DNA of 64,000 nucleotides from Ptychodera flava. Its lineage: Eukaryota > Hemichordata > Enteropneusta > Ptychoderidae. Made by a program: the position numbers and the translations under genes. The notes beneath the pieces are model-generated. The model did no database searches and was not told the DNA's origin. It saw only the letters and a program-made list of their open reading frames with translations. The stretch lies in assembly GCF_041260155.1 (NCBI RefSeq), contig NC_091941.1, forward strand, positions 23,433,247 through 23,497,246, given 5' to 3'. This document shows positions 12,858 to 25,456 of the stretch, piece after piece (position 1 is the stretch's first letter; each line of letters begins with the position of its first letter).

Positions 12858-15800
12858 ATGGCCACGATCAGGAGGATATGTACCTGGCCATGTGCAAGTT
12901 ATTTTCGCGTTCTTCAGCGAAGTTCGCCAACATTCAGGCCATGCTTAGCCACTGGTAACTTAGTGAATAGAACTTTTCTTCCTATTGGCCGTTTGAATTT
13001 CCATTCGCGGTTGTATGCAACGTCGCAGGGCGAAGGGACAGCAACCAACACGACGACTCAGAGCTACCAACCGCTGGGGTCGATCATGAAGGAAGCCGAA
13101 GACAGGCTCAAAGCCAAACAGCAAGAAGAAGAAGACAAGAAAAAGAAGGGGAAAACTGGCTTTGCTCGAGCGCAGAAGTGGGCTTTTATTATAACGTTCG
13201 GTTCCCTTGGCCTTGCTGCAGTGTTGGCGATCATTGAGTTCGGTGAGATTTCACTATGAACTGAGTCATTGCTGACGTAAAGTTGCATGATCAGTAATAT
13301 CCATTTCAGTGTCACCAGGGAGATACCTTACCCCTGGGGTCACTATGTGCTGTGTAGCATTACCAGTGCAAGTGCAAAGTACCCAGTTTGGCTGTCAAGA
13401 AGTCTGACCAAGGCTGTTGAAAATTCTAACCTAGGTCGTTCTTGTCAGGAGGGCATACATTTGTGTGGGCTTAGATGATTTCTCTTGTTCCCGGATCCTA
13501 AAATGTGTCTGAACACCAGTTTAACCCTTTCACTAGCTGCAAAATTGTAGCTCTACGGTGAGGCGGTCGGTGAGTTTTGGTTTTTGCGACCTCGCTCACC
13601 AGTAGAGCTACAATGCCGAAGGCCCTGTAGCATACAAAATAAGCGCGCCACACATGACGCGGCATTTTCATGTAAAATCCCACATATTTATTTACTGCAT
13701 TTGGTCGTACCGATTTTATATCACTACTGAAGACTAAACACTATACTACACTAACCTTGTCATTTATTGGGTTTGGTATCAGCACAGACACGTCGATCGC
13801 GTTCCATAAACATTGAGCGTGTTTCTGGGAGCCGCCATTACCGGAAGTTGGTAATGGCGGCTCCAAGAAATGTTTTTGGAACGCGGTCGACGTATTTGAA
13901 CAAATACCAAACCCCATACACGACAAGGTTAGTGTAGTATAGTGTTTAATCTTCAGTAGTGATAAATCAGTATGACCAAATGCAGTAAATATATGGGATT
14001 TTACATCAAAATGCCGTGCCATGTGCAGCGTGCTTATTTTGTATGCTTCAGGGCCTTCGGCATTGTAGCTCTACTGGTGAGCGAGGTCGCAAAAACCAAA
14101 ACTCACCGACCGCCTCACCGTAGAGCAACAATTTTGCAGCTAACCCTTTCACCACCCTGGTTTGAACCATGGAGCTACCTCTTTTGGTAGCTCCATGTGA
14201 ATCAATCCCATTGTTTTCTCTGGTAAACTTGGATCTCTAGAAAGGGAAATAGGGGTGAAAGGGTTAATGCATGAGGGTATTTTTTTTACCTCAATGGTTA
14301 ATACAGGTTGTAATAGATACAACTTTACTTGTCAAGTGTGTTGATGTGTCCACCAACCTGCAGTCTCTTCAACTTGAAAGACCCTACAATCCCTAGACTG
14401 TTGCAGCTCTACGTGCTAGCCCTGCGTACGATGCTGTGTGGTCCTGGCATTATATGGCCTCCCACCACAGCCCTGCTGACTTTTTCGTGCGCGGTCCCGA
14501 TTTGGACCGTGCACGATAAACTACCTTTTCTAATTGTTGTCGGCCGAAATCAACTCGATGCCGCTCTGTGCCTACCGGAATAACTCAGTCGCTCACAGAC
14601 TGTGAAAAAAATTTGCTCTCGTGACATCCCAAACCGTTAGTTTACCAGCGATTCACGGTCAAGGGTCCAGTGGCCGGCCATTAGCAAGATATGGCCGGCC
14701 ACTGGACCCTTGACCGTTGGATAGAGCTCGTCAGATAGAGCTTGAAAATTTGGCAGACCAATCAAATTAGCCCGCACAAGTGGTAGATCCGAAAAGAATT
14801 ATCAAATTTTGGAGTCCAAATATCCATCTGAGAGGCACATTTTACTTTACTAATAACATTCACACAAGTGGTAGATCCGAAAAGAATTATCAAATTTTGG
14901 AGTCCAAATATCCATCTGAGAGGCACATTTTACTTTACTAATAACATTCAGTATCGTTAACTTCAGTGACGATGATTGACCCAACATGTATCAAGCATTC
15001 TCAACAGTTACCTGAACTGTAAACCATTCAGAATGCATGCATTACAGTGATATAATGTACAATAACAATTGTCAGCTGACGAGAAATTCGCAGACAGCCA
15101 AACTCCAGAGAACAAATAGGAATGATTTGTAATGATGTCAGAGTTTAGCCATTAATATGCAAAAATGAATCTCTGGAAATCAAGCATATAGGAATTGCCA
15201 ATTTGTATTTTGTGCCTGCAGATCTAGTTATTGAGACAGAAAAAATAATCACAAGTCAAAACATCCATCCATTAAAGCTGCAGCGATTACAGGGAAAGAC
15301 ACTTATTTTTTATCCACTTGCCCTTTGGGCAAGTGGGGGGTTAAGTTCACTTGCCCGAATTGGAAAACCACTTGCCCAGTAAAATTATGTGGTTCGAAAA
15401 ACAAAATCAGTGATTTTTTATTTCACACACTTTACTTCAAAACCTTTATCATGTTATTCATCAAACTTCATGATGTAGTGAAAAATGTCAGTCACTCTCT
15501 CACTATTGCTGGACAGCTCATTAATATTCAAGTTCATAAAAAAATTATAATATATAATATGCTTGTATGTTTACTTTCTTAGGGCTATAATAATGTACAA
15601 ATAATAAACAGCCACTTCCACTGTACCTTCGAGGTATTTTTTCAGTTTTAACTGAACTGTACAGAAAGAAAAAAATCTGTAGAAGTTATAAAAGAATTTC
15701 TGAAGCTTCTGAAAAATAGTGTACTTTTTTGTCATGTTTTTACACTACCTATATCATCCCTGACCACCATGGCACCATGAAGTTTTCATTACATTGCACT

Positions 15801-18800
15801 ATACATGTTTTTCTGATGACCTAGGTGGTCTTTTTAATGCCCAGGCGACATCAACTTAGGTTGTCAGCGAGTTTACGATGTGATGCATGCTGAATATCTC
15901 GATGTGAAATTCGGTCCGATTGCTTCTTGACAGTCATTTTAGAATCATGGGGAAAATTCACAAACAGAGAGGTTGGTTGCCACGGACAAGAAACTTTTGG
16001 CCATTGACCTGAGAAATAAGTCAGTGTTCATTGAAAATACAAAGACTGGACCCGTTGACACCAAAGCTTGATTGTGACCATGCATGCTTTCATCTTTGCA
16101 TGCAGTCTTTCCACAATGACCCCAGGGATGCCAGTCACTGAACTAAACATTGCATTGTAGAGAATGTTTTAGTAAAAGTACTATTTTTGGTGCTAATTGT
16201 CGCTACCTAATTTTATTTTTATAGAGTTGTAAACATTCATACAAAACACAAAAACTTCGTATGTCTTTTTGATCGTACAGACATGTGGACACCATAACCT
16301 TTTCTTGTGAGGGCAAGGAACTTTGTGGACGTACGCTCTACCAGCGTACGGTAATTAACTGATGGTATTGTTTATTGAAAACGATCATGTGATATTATGG
16401 AAAACTTATTCCTAGTTCTCACAATGAAGTAAAATAATTATTATTTGTTGTTTAAGTCGCTGTTCCCATATCAGAAAATCGATCTCATGGATTTGATTTC
16501 TAGGTATGGTAATTATTTTTCACTTGTCCCGTCGGGCAAGTGGCATCGGCGTTTCACTTGCCCGAAGGCGACTTTCACTTGCCCCGGGCAATCGGACAAC
16601 CCTTAGTGTCTTTCCCTGGATTAACATGCATGCAAAAAGACAAGTTATATCTGAGTTTCCATCTGCCACAGCCGACGGTGTGCTTGTTTCTGTATTTAGT
16701 AACAAACGTACTTTCTCAGTCAGCGGTATTAAAAACTTACACTATGAATCTTGTTGACAGGTGAACCACAAAAAGACGAAGAAGGAAACAGGGTGAGTAG
16801 CAATTTTCCCTTCCAGGTTATTGGTAGACATTTAACCCCTTCATTACCATGGTTTTGCCCAAACCCATTGTTGTCAATGGTGATTGTGGACCTGTTTACC
16901 GGGAAAGGGGTACAGTGGGTAGATTACTGATAGGTAGTTTTAATTGATTCTAACCGATATGTCCGTCATATTTGTCTATTTGCAGATAGCTGATGAATTT
17001 GACGATAACTTTGTAGTCTGGGCGTACATCCAGAGAACGATAAAGTGGTGTCGGAATTACAGAACTGTAAGTTACAAGTTTGTCTTTGATTTAGTATGAT
17101 GAATTAGAAAAGAGATGGATCTTTCATGAGAAAGAATTCTGATGTATATGTGTCACAAAGAAATTCGTAAGTTCTGTATTTCTCTCAGCTAATTGATGAG
17201 GTTAGTCCCTGAACAAATGTAGTTATCGATTTTTGCTCACCGTGCTATTACGTTTTCACAGATGATAGTTGAACCAACAGCCGAGAAGCTTCTGCCAGAC
17301 CCAGTGAAGGCGCCGTTCTATCAGCCACCGTACACCTTGGTCCTAGAGATGAAAAATGTCTTAGTGCATCCAGAATGGACGGTAAGTTCATGTCACAGGC
17401 TGGTGGATCAAGTTGAACAATACACCATTATACTTTTCCACTGTCACATGTTTCTATTAGACGAAGTCAAAACAACAGCAACAAAGGTTGGTTGCTATGT
17501 GTGCATTCATACATTTATCTGGTGCTCTTGCTCAGAAATGATGAAACCAAGATATTTTCATCTAGGTAATGAGAATAACTCACAGTGAATGTCATATTTT
17601 GTGTCAGTTTATGTCGCAATGGCATTACAATTGTCCATTACCAAAGTCATCAGATGCTTTTGCAGTGTGTTTGTTAAAGGCAGTACCTAGTTAGATTTTG
17701 CCGTGGTACCCCATTATGTGTCAATGCAATCACATTGGGTGACATTAGAAATGGTAGCAGGGTTCGCACACCATATATCTATGTTCCCCGTTATGTGTCA
17801 ATGTAATCACATTGGGTGACATTAGAAATGGTAGCAGGGTTCGCACACCATATAGCCTTGGTGGGTCGGGCAGGCCTGACGGCTTGGGCTTCTGTCGTGC
17901 GGCTTGCGTGATGCTCAAATGCGCAAGCCGCACGACAGAAGCCTTAGCCACACATCTTAGCCCACCAAGGCTACAATTATTTCAGCTGCATCTTGGTTTG
18001 CTTTGTGATATGATCCAATATGGCAGACCGTCAGTGATTGCAATTTCTCCTACCTCTTTAAAACCAATTTCATGTCAAATGTTGTTGAGGAACTGAACAC
18101 GACATGAATGGCAATTGTAGCTGATTCAACGTGAATTCTGAAGGATTGCTCGTACCAGGAGTGGCCCACAACAACTTCAGTGTACGTTGCCGTATGTCAT
18201 CATCGACCTGAGAGTCTATGATGCTGTTCAAAACTGTTCTCAGTCATCCAAACAAAAGTGTGTCACAGCATGCATTATTTAAGTCTGGTAGGGAAATACT
18301 GCGACTGCATGCAATAATGTTCTTAGCAGACCTTGTCCTTGCTGTCTTTTTTCATTCATACAGTACGGTACGGGATGGAGATTCAAGAAAAGACCAGGTG
18401 TTGATTTCTTTCTTTCCCAAGTAGGACCACCGTTGTTTGAAGTGGTGCTGTACACACAGGAACAGAGTTTGGTAAGTTTAATGCAACCATGGAGAATGTA
18501 GACACTAAAGACAGAAGCAGGCGCCACGAGTGTGAAGGTTTAAAATGTTGCTCCTACAAAATGTTTCTCCTACTTCATATAGGGAAACTTAAACTCTTTA
18601 ACCGAGGGATGACCATGAAAATTGATGATAAAGCCATGGAAAACAGAATTGCCCTACTTTCCCAACATGTACAATGGCAGAAAACCTCCATGGGAGTTGC
18701 ATTCTACTCAGAGTATGTTGTACACTTGTCTTGTACAACTGTCTGTTTTTGCAAAATACCTTGTTTCCTGTGATGTTTTGATGCCTTGATTCGGAATTGA

Positions 18801-21800
18801 AATATTTTTGCAACTGAATACTGAAGACTTGTTGTTCATACAGTGCACAGTCTCTGTTTGATTCTATTAAACGGCAATCCTATCTCATCCTCTTCTTTTT
18901 TGTCTTCACAGACTGGCTACCCCTTGGTGGACAAGTTGGACCCCAATGGCTACATTACCTACAGGCTTTTCAGAGATGCCACACGGTACATGGATGGCCA
19001 CCATGTCAAGGTCAGTGTGTCACTATGCAGGTCAGAGGTCATGTTGATTCACATATTTTATCATCAGACATGCATTTCCAAAAGTGCAGCAGGATATTTA
19101 CACTTGCAACTCACAGGTGCAGTAAATCCGTCAAGCATAGCTGTAAGTGTGTTCTGTTTTCATAGCATAGACATGCATTTCCAATGCTCTGATATTCAGA
19201 TATTTTGATTCCGTCCTCTGTCTGTGTTCATTAGTTGGCGGTAATTGAGATTCGGTTTCCTGACAGCAAATTTGCATTGAGTGTTTTGATCAGTGTGGAG
19301 TCAGTACATTATTTTCAAAACATGGTTTGCGACTGCTTTGGAGAAGAAAAGAGAGATTTTAAAATTATCACTGTATACAATATCAGTAACAGTATGAAGA
19401 ATGCATTTCCCGCATTCTAGAAAAGAAAAAACACACTGCTCTCCAGTGAGATTTTATTCAGCGTTTGACCTTGACAGAGAAGTGATGTAACAACTTAGTC
19501 TTGAGTTTATTTCAGAATCTATAGATACAGACAGGAAATATTATTGTGACAAAGAACAGTGTAAAACAATATGGTGTAAATAATGTGAGGAACATGATCA
19601 ATGCAGGTGTTAATATCATTTTGTCAAAGCTACTATCAATTTTTCTCTGTTTCCATATGTTTTTTTTAGGATTTATCAAGCTTAAATCGAGAGCTTTCCA
19701 AGATAATCATCGTAGACTATGATAAGAAATCGTATCAACTCCACCCAAACAATGCAATAGGACTGAAAGCATGGGAAGGCAATGACGATGATAGAGCACT
19801 CTTTGATTTGGCGATATTCCTACGGAGTGAGTTCAAACTTCTGCTTCTTAAAATGAACTAACTTGAAAAAGAAACCAAGGACACAGAATTAGCCCCATCC
19901 TGGTCAAGTCCTTCAAAATGGTAAAAAAAATTTGAGATACCGAGACACATCGTGATCCACACTGCTGTGACATACATTATCAACTAACCTCATGTTTAAA
20001 TATGTTTTTAGGGGTCTCCAATGGGTCAGGTCTGACGAAATGCATCTGCCATACCTGAAGCAACTGGGCAGTGTCTTCATTATTAAAACTATTTGAGCCT
20101 TCTTAGGAAGTCCTCCAATAGCTTGGTGGAGCAGCTGGACCCCCTTAGAATTACGTTTATTTGTAAAACTGCTCAATGTGGATCCACTGGTCTTCAGTCT
20201 TGACATACATTTGTTGGAGTGCATTTTTAGCTACTATAGTCTATTGTAGCTAATAAGTCTATAGTAGCTAGTATGTATGTATGTATGTATGTATGTCCAT
20301 TTGGGAGGATGTCAGTCCACTTCGATATCTTGAAAACTGCAATACTTACAGATTTGATATTTGTTATGTAGATGCAAAATATGATTATGAAAAGCCATCT
20401 TTTTTATTTTTTGATGTTTTTGAAAATATGCAAATTGGTGCAAAAAAGGCGTTTTCGGTAAAAAATGTTCTTCTTCATAACTGCTGGTCAGACAGCTTTG
20501 ATATTTGGTGTACAGGTCCCTAGGTATGACCAAACTTAGATTTTTTCAAATTGTGATGAAATATGCAAATTTGTATTTTTAAGGAATTTTTTTGTTATTT
20601 TTGGTCAAAATTTATTTCATCAAAACCGCTTGTCTGACAGCTTTGATATTTGGTATACAGGTTTAAAGAAATGATCAAAATATGATATATTCAAATTTTG
20701 ATGAAATCTACAATTTTGTATTTTGGGGGCAATTTTGCCATTTATGGTCAAAAAAAATTATTTCTCAAAAAGTACTTGTCTGATAGCTTTGATATTTGGT
20801 ATACAGGTTCCTACAGATAAACTAAATATGATATAATGAATTTATGATGAAATCTGCAATTTTGTATTTTTGGTGCAATTTTTGGTCAAACAATTTGTTT
20901 CTCGAAAAATACTTATCTGATACCTTTGATATTTGGTATACAGGTTTCCAGGGTTTATCTTAATGTAATATATTGAAATTATGATGAAATTTTCAATTTT
21001 GTATTTTTGCAGCTAATTTGCTATTTTTGGTCAGGCTTTCGTGAAACGAGCTATCAAAGATATCCACCTTTATCATCAAAACGTCACAAAAAGTTATTCT
21101 CTACATAACTCAGCAGAGCTCTGTTGCCTGTTTAAGGTCACTTGGTTTTTCAAAACTGCTGGTCAGACATTTTTCCCTAGTACGACTTTAGTGAGATAAT
21201 GTCATACATTCAGGAAATATTTAATTTTGTATTCATGCTTCAGGGACATTGGCCATATGTTATCAGTTATATGACCAACTTGAACTGAAATCAAGAGAGT
21301 AATTCAGCGGGACAAATTAGACCCATCCTCATCATACCCCTGCCATTGGCTTGGTTCTGTATGTTTTACAACCACATCAAAGCTGTTGGATCATTCTATA
21401 GGTTAAAATGTTCGCAGTCCATGTTATGGAGCTGTTGGAGTGTGACCTGCAGCACACATGTATGAACACTTTGATGACACAAGTTCTGATATTTGCTAGA
21501 AATCATGGCAGTGTATCTGTGTTTTACATACATAACAGGCGTAGTGTTGGCCAGTGACCTAACGTATCCCAGTCATCAGACCAAGAAACATTAATCACTT
21601 CTCATACAAACGAGACATGTCAATAAACAAAAATATATCAGAAATAGATACTGTATTTTGTTTCCAGAACTCTTGCCTGTGTTCCTCTCCTGTTTTATCA
21701 CTTCTTTCCACATTCATGTTAATGATATGTCTACTTTGCCATCCTTTTCCACTGCTGCCCCTTATCATGTGCGGATGTTGCAATAACCACCGAGGATATT

Positions 21801-22576
21801 TTGTTTTGCATTTCACATATGCAGCCATAGCCGCTTCCGGAGTCGAGGATGTGAGGACGGTTCTGGAACATTACAGGCTGGAGGATGATCCGTTGGAAGC
21901 TTTCAAGAGAAACCAAGCCAGACTACAGGTGAGAGAGCAACGTTGTTCTCATCCTGTGTTTTGTCATTTTACCAAAGACAAGCCCTGCTGAATTTTGGCT
22001 TTTTTTTGCTTTCATTTGGCAACAGTGGTGAACAGTTTGTCACTGCAACAAAAGACAAGCCCTGATGAAATTTGTTTTTTTTTGCTTTCATTTGGCAACA
22101 ATGGTGAACTGTTTTGTCACTGCAAAAAAGCCTCTCAAATTGTCATGGATTTCTTTTCAAAGAAAGATGTAGAAAATTTGAACCAGGAGCTCTATTGCAT
22201 TTCCCAAAGCAATTAGTAAAATAATTGTCTTAAATTTTTAACGTACTTTTCTCAGTCATTCAATTATCGGTGGCACTTTCCAATAGAGTACGCCTACAAC
22301 ATTGGATTACCCACAATGCAACTGAATACCCACAATACACTAGAGTAATCAATAGTTCCTCAATATAACATTGTCATGGCAGGTACTCATTTGCAGGGAC
22401 GAAAGCATAGTTCATAGTTTTCAAATTCTATACAATAATCTAAAGGCCAGAATGTATTTATTTTTCACTCTTCCCCCTTTATTCAACAGGAGGAGAAGTC
22501 CTACCGGCAAGCTGACAAGCCACAGACTTCGCTGACAGGGGGACTTACCAAAGGATTATTTGGCAGAAACAGATAG
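12858..22576 (+). CDS. TIMM50: TIMM50, mitochondrial inner-membrane import receptor, nine exons, complete
   Basis: TIMM50 is the TIM23-complex subunit that receives presequence proteins in the intermembrane space. I read exons at 12858-13242, 16761-16792, 16986-17066, 17262-17381, 18364-18471, 18912-19010, 19670-19826, 21825-21928 and 22490-22576. All have AG/GT borders and add up to 390 codons plus stop. The ATG at 12858 is preferred over an in-frame one at 12780 because it opens a basic, hydroxylated presequence ([20 protein letters not shown]) in a strong context. A charged linker (residues ~78-100) leads to one membrane segment at ~108-126. The FCP1-like domain follows, with [35 protein letters not shown] and [23 protein letters not shown]. 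The DxDxT phosphatase motif is degenerate (E195, K197, V199), so catalysis is unlikely, as in other animal TIMM50 proteins. The introns are rich in repeats. Confidence 0.96.
13521..14267. mobile_element. Nested elements: TTAA-bounded MITE interrupted by a 0.6 kb palindrome
   Basis: The outer ends are TTAACCCTTTCAC (13521-13533) and GGTGAAAGGGTTAA (ending at 14267), as in piggyBac-like MITEs. Inside sits a foldback element at 13534-14140 with two ~300 bp nearly complementary arms centred near 13843. It is flanked by a 12 bp direct repeat TAACCCTTTCAC (13522-13533 and 14141-14152). Long arms with a target duplication of about 9-12 bp resemble MULE or foldback elements. The whole structure lies in TIMM50 intron 1. 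The frames inside the arms are mirror copies and not genes. Confidence 0.75.
14656..14716. repeat. Perfect 26 bp inverted repeat with 9 bp loop
   Basis: The arms 14656-14681 and 14691-14716 are exactly complementary, contain GGCCGGCC, and are separated by 9 bases. It lies in TIMM50 intron 1. The DNA or RNA could form a very stable hairpin. Origin unknown, possibly the end of a decayed transposon. Confidence 0.8.
14775..14950. repeat. 88 bp tandem duplication
   Basis: The segment starting CACAAGTGGTAGATCCG at 14775 is repeated, essentially without change, at 14863. The near-identity shows a recent duplication or possibly an assembly duplication. It lies in TIMM50 intron 1. Confidence 0.85.
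15290..16618. mobile_element. Non-autonomous DNA transposon with CAGGGAAAGACAC ends
   Basis: The left end CAGGGAAAGACAC (15290-15302) and right end GTGTCTTTCCCTG (ending 16618) are perfect inverted repeats. They are flanked by a 5 bp direct repeat GATTA (15285-15289, 16619-16623). Subterminal CACTTGCCC-type motifs occur several times near both ends in both orientations, as transposase-binding sites often do. The element is 1329 bp with no convincing coding frame. A CAGGG terminus suggests the hAT group, in which some lineages use short target duplications, but the superfamily is not certain. Confidence 0.7.
17711..17973. repeat. 77 bp tandem duplication followed by a long hairpin
   Basis: The segment TTATGTGTCAATG... 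at 17714 is repeated at 17791. The second copy runs into an inverted repeat from 17853 to 17973. Its outer arms are TAGCCTTGGTGGG and CCCACCAAGGCTA. Its inner 22 bp arms at 17888-17909 and 17922-17943 are exactly complementary around a 12-base loop. It lies in TIMM50 intron 4 and is probably a foldback MITE. Confidence 0.75.
20229..21236 (+). mobile_element. AGCTACTATAG repeat, copy A
   Basis: The copy begins with AGCTACTATAGTCTATTG and a (GTAT)n run. It continues with several ~130-140 bp internal units of the type GACAGCTTTGATATTTGGTATACAGG...GCAATTTTGTATTTTT, and ends near the CTTCAGGGACATTGGCC segment shared with the copy at 38.5-41.4 kb. It fills much of TIMM50 intron 7. No protein-coding capacity is visible. 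Confidence 0.7.
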
Positions 22577-22893
22577 GAGAGATCTTCTTCCGAGCAAAGA
22601 TGACTTCTGTTTTTAGATAAAGATCATGTGAATTTTCACCAAAAACACTCCAGCAGTGAGATTGTGCTCGGTGCAGTCTACTGCATTAGGAAAGGATGTG
22701 ATTATTAAGCGAGATGTATGCTCTCTACTGCCTCAAGAGTTCAAAAGATTTCATGGAGACTGACCATTTGCAGCCATGATAGGACAAACAACTAATGTAA
22801 CTAGGCTTTTCATAACCACCCCGTTGAAGAAGCTTCAAATGCAGCAATCTACCCTGGAACCGTGTCCTTCTGAGAGTTGGGCATTATGTTGCA

Positions 22894-22908
22894 CAGCGCC
22901 CTCTACAG
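22894..22908 (-). promoter_or_regulatory. CTCF-like half-conserved motif
   Basis: The + strand reads CAGCGCCCTCTACAG. The GCGCCCTCT core fits the CTCF motif, but the following GTGG part is not kept. Confidence 0.25.
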
Positions 22909-23261
22909 TCGGCATATCTGCCAACAGCTAATATCGTCTTAGGTTAACACAATAATAAGTTAAGAGACGTGCTTAGAAATAACTTTTAATTCATGATTGT
23001 GAGAATTGCTTTCAACAAAATCAGTGTAGGGGCTCTTAAACCTGTATTTTCTCAACAGAGTGTCCTCGCATTATTGAGCTGTAACTTGTGGTGTAAAATT
23101 AAATTTTGTTTACACAAAACCTTATTCATGGTGGTAGACTTTCACAGTCATTTCTGTCAGTGTTGCTTGTGATGGTAGGATTATAATAGCTGCTATCTCT
23201 CATGAGGAAAACGCACTTGTATCATAAAAGGCTTTTTAAGTATTTCCTGTGGATACAAATG

Positions 23262-23275
23262 TAGCGCCCTCTACA
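23262..23275 (-). promoter_or_regulatory. CTCF-like half-conserved motif
   Basis: The + strand reads TAGCGCCCTCTACA, with the same core and orientation as the motifs at 22894 and 24536. Confidence 0.25.
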
Positions 23276-24535
23276 AAGAGCTACTCATTTTTCGAGCGTG
23301 GCCCATACCAGAATAAATACACATTGCAAAAGAGCGGATTCCCAATGACAATATGCTTCCACAGTTAATATTTACAACTAAATACAAGTCTGAATTTTTT
23401 TGACAAGACTTGAAAATTACTCCTGTAGAAATGTGTTATCACTAGTGATATCATCGAAACTCAACAAATTCACCCGTCAAGGAGTGAAAACACGTGTTAC
23501 AACAATAAATACAGACACCAAAATGAAAACATACAGAATTTTTGTCCACAGATTCATTATCGTGTGTTGAATGCTAAACTTTGTAACAAACCTGCAATCA
23601 TAATCTAGCGCTATTGTTTGCAATGGTGCACAGCCTTTTCAATGATGTTAGGTCATCAATTCTATTATCATGATAATTTCTAAAGATTTTCTTCAGTTTC
23701 ACCTGATTAACACACTTAGGAAAAAAGTGTCAGAAGTTTAAATATGAGAACACCAACAATAATTCGTTGTGGCATATTTCTACATCTGCAGCATACATAC
23801 ATGTCCCGGGCTGGGGGATACAGTATATAACTATAATGACCATTTATCAGATTTTTTTGACAACTTTGTAATAATACATCAGAAGAAGAAAAAGGAAATG
23901 AGAAGAACTATAATGAAGAGTGATCTTATTTAAGAAATAAAGGATTATTTGTCACGTCTTGTGTGTATGATTTGTTGGATCATTTTGTGATTGTTAAATT
24001 TTGTCTTTTCTGATGTGTGGGATGATGTAGTCGTGGAACTAGGATGACGTTACAACTTTTGCCCACAGATTATGCTTTCTATTCTGGACAAAGGGGAAAA
24101 TGAAGACCAGAGTTATAAAATGCGATGGCACTTACTGTTTATAAGAGGGCAACAAGAATCTAAATTATATGGCATCCAAGTTGAGTGATGGTTTCAGAGT
24201 CACATTCAATTTAATAGTAAAGAATATACACATAACAGCACTGTGGTCTAATTCACCAGTCCCATTTCAACATTGGTTTTATTTTTTCATTTGCATACAG
24301 CTGTAGTGTTTCCTTTTCTGTAATAGACAAATCGCTTATGACAAATAAAATGATAAGAACAATATGGGAAAGATGTTTGAATAATCATTGGGTATTTTCC
24401 GACTTACATTCACAATACTCAAAATTATTACCCCTGCTGGAGCTTTTGTTTATCATAATGTCAAAGGTCATGTCATATTCTGATTATTACAGCATTCTTC
24501 ATGTCAGGTACCACACCTGATAAGCACATTTGGTA

Positions 24536-24551
24536 TAGCGCCCCCTAGCGG
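24536..24551 (-). promoter_or_regulatory. Strong CTCF-like motif downstream of TIMM50
   Basis: The + strand reads TAGCGCCCCCTAGCGG. It differs in only about two positions from the complement of the CTCF consensus, CCACCAGGGGGCGCTA. It lies about 2 kb downstream of TIMM50, in the zone where the + and - strand genes converge. Confidence 0.45.
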
Positions 24552-25456
24552 TTTTCAATCAAACAACACCGTTTAATTAGCCCCAGTGAGGACATGCTGA
24601 CCCAGCATACGTGAAGAAAGTGCAATTCACCGTGAAATGACAACTAATTTGCAATAATGATGCAGTACATTTTTAGGAAAATACGTTTACTGCTCAATGT
24701 CATTTCATCCTGAATAAATGCTTATAGAACAGAAAATGTCATGTAGTAACCGAGAATTATATACATGTTGAAATTGCAACTTGCACCTGTATATTTTATA
24801 ATTCCACTTTTGGCACAGATGTGACAAAATGTAGGTTGCTGGCCTAGTTTTTATCCTGTCAGTGTATATTTCAGCTACACCACTTGAATAAATACGGCCA
24901 TGTGTGTACAAAGTATGCCGTGCAAACTTTGCTTGAAAGCAATTCATCGTGCCTACCGTTTGGTTCTATTTTTATGATCAATGTTGCTTTTGTTATTTCA
25001 AAAATATGATTTAATGATGCAATAAAAATGATGCTTATTTCCATTTTATTTTACTTTGAAAAAAGTGCATGCAGTGTAACATAATTGAGGAAATGATGTG
25101 TACAGGCCCAGGATCTACCATGAGAATTGTCGGAATATTTACTCATAGCCTGATCAATTCCTCTGACAGTCAGGGTTATTAGAGCCTGAAAATTGGCAGA
25201 ATTGTATGCTTATCTTTACTTGATAAAAATTATGTCAATATCATATGAATTAACGCAATGCAAGCTGACCAAAGGGGTCACTGAAAATGATAAAAATTTA
25301 ACTCCGTGGGTACAGTAAAATTCTAGGGTAAGTTAAACTGTCTAACGTAGTCTACGTGAGAGTTTGCAAAGCAATTCCAACTGGACAAGATACTGGGTAT
25401 TGTATATCATGATACAGATTATATTTTTATAAAATACAAGCGCCTAGCGGCCGATA

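Larger units (their letters stand above)
22577..25456. other. TIMM50 3' UTR and gene-poor spacer
   Basis: I recognise no gene. AATAAA motifs at 23312, 23505 and 23934 could serve TIMM50. Three CTCF-like GCGCCC(T/C)CTA motifs occur at 22894, 23262 and 24536. Confidence 0.5.
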
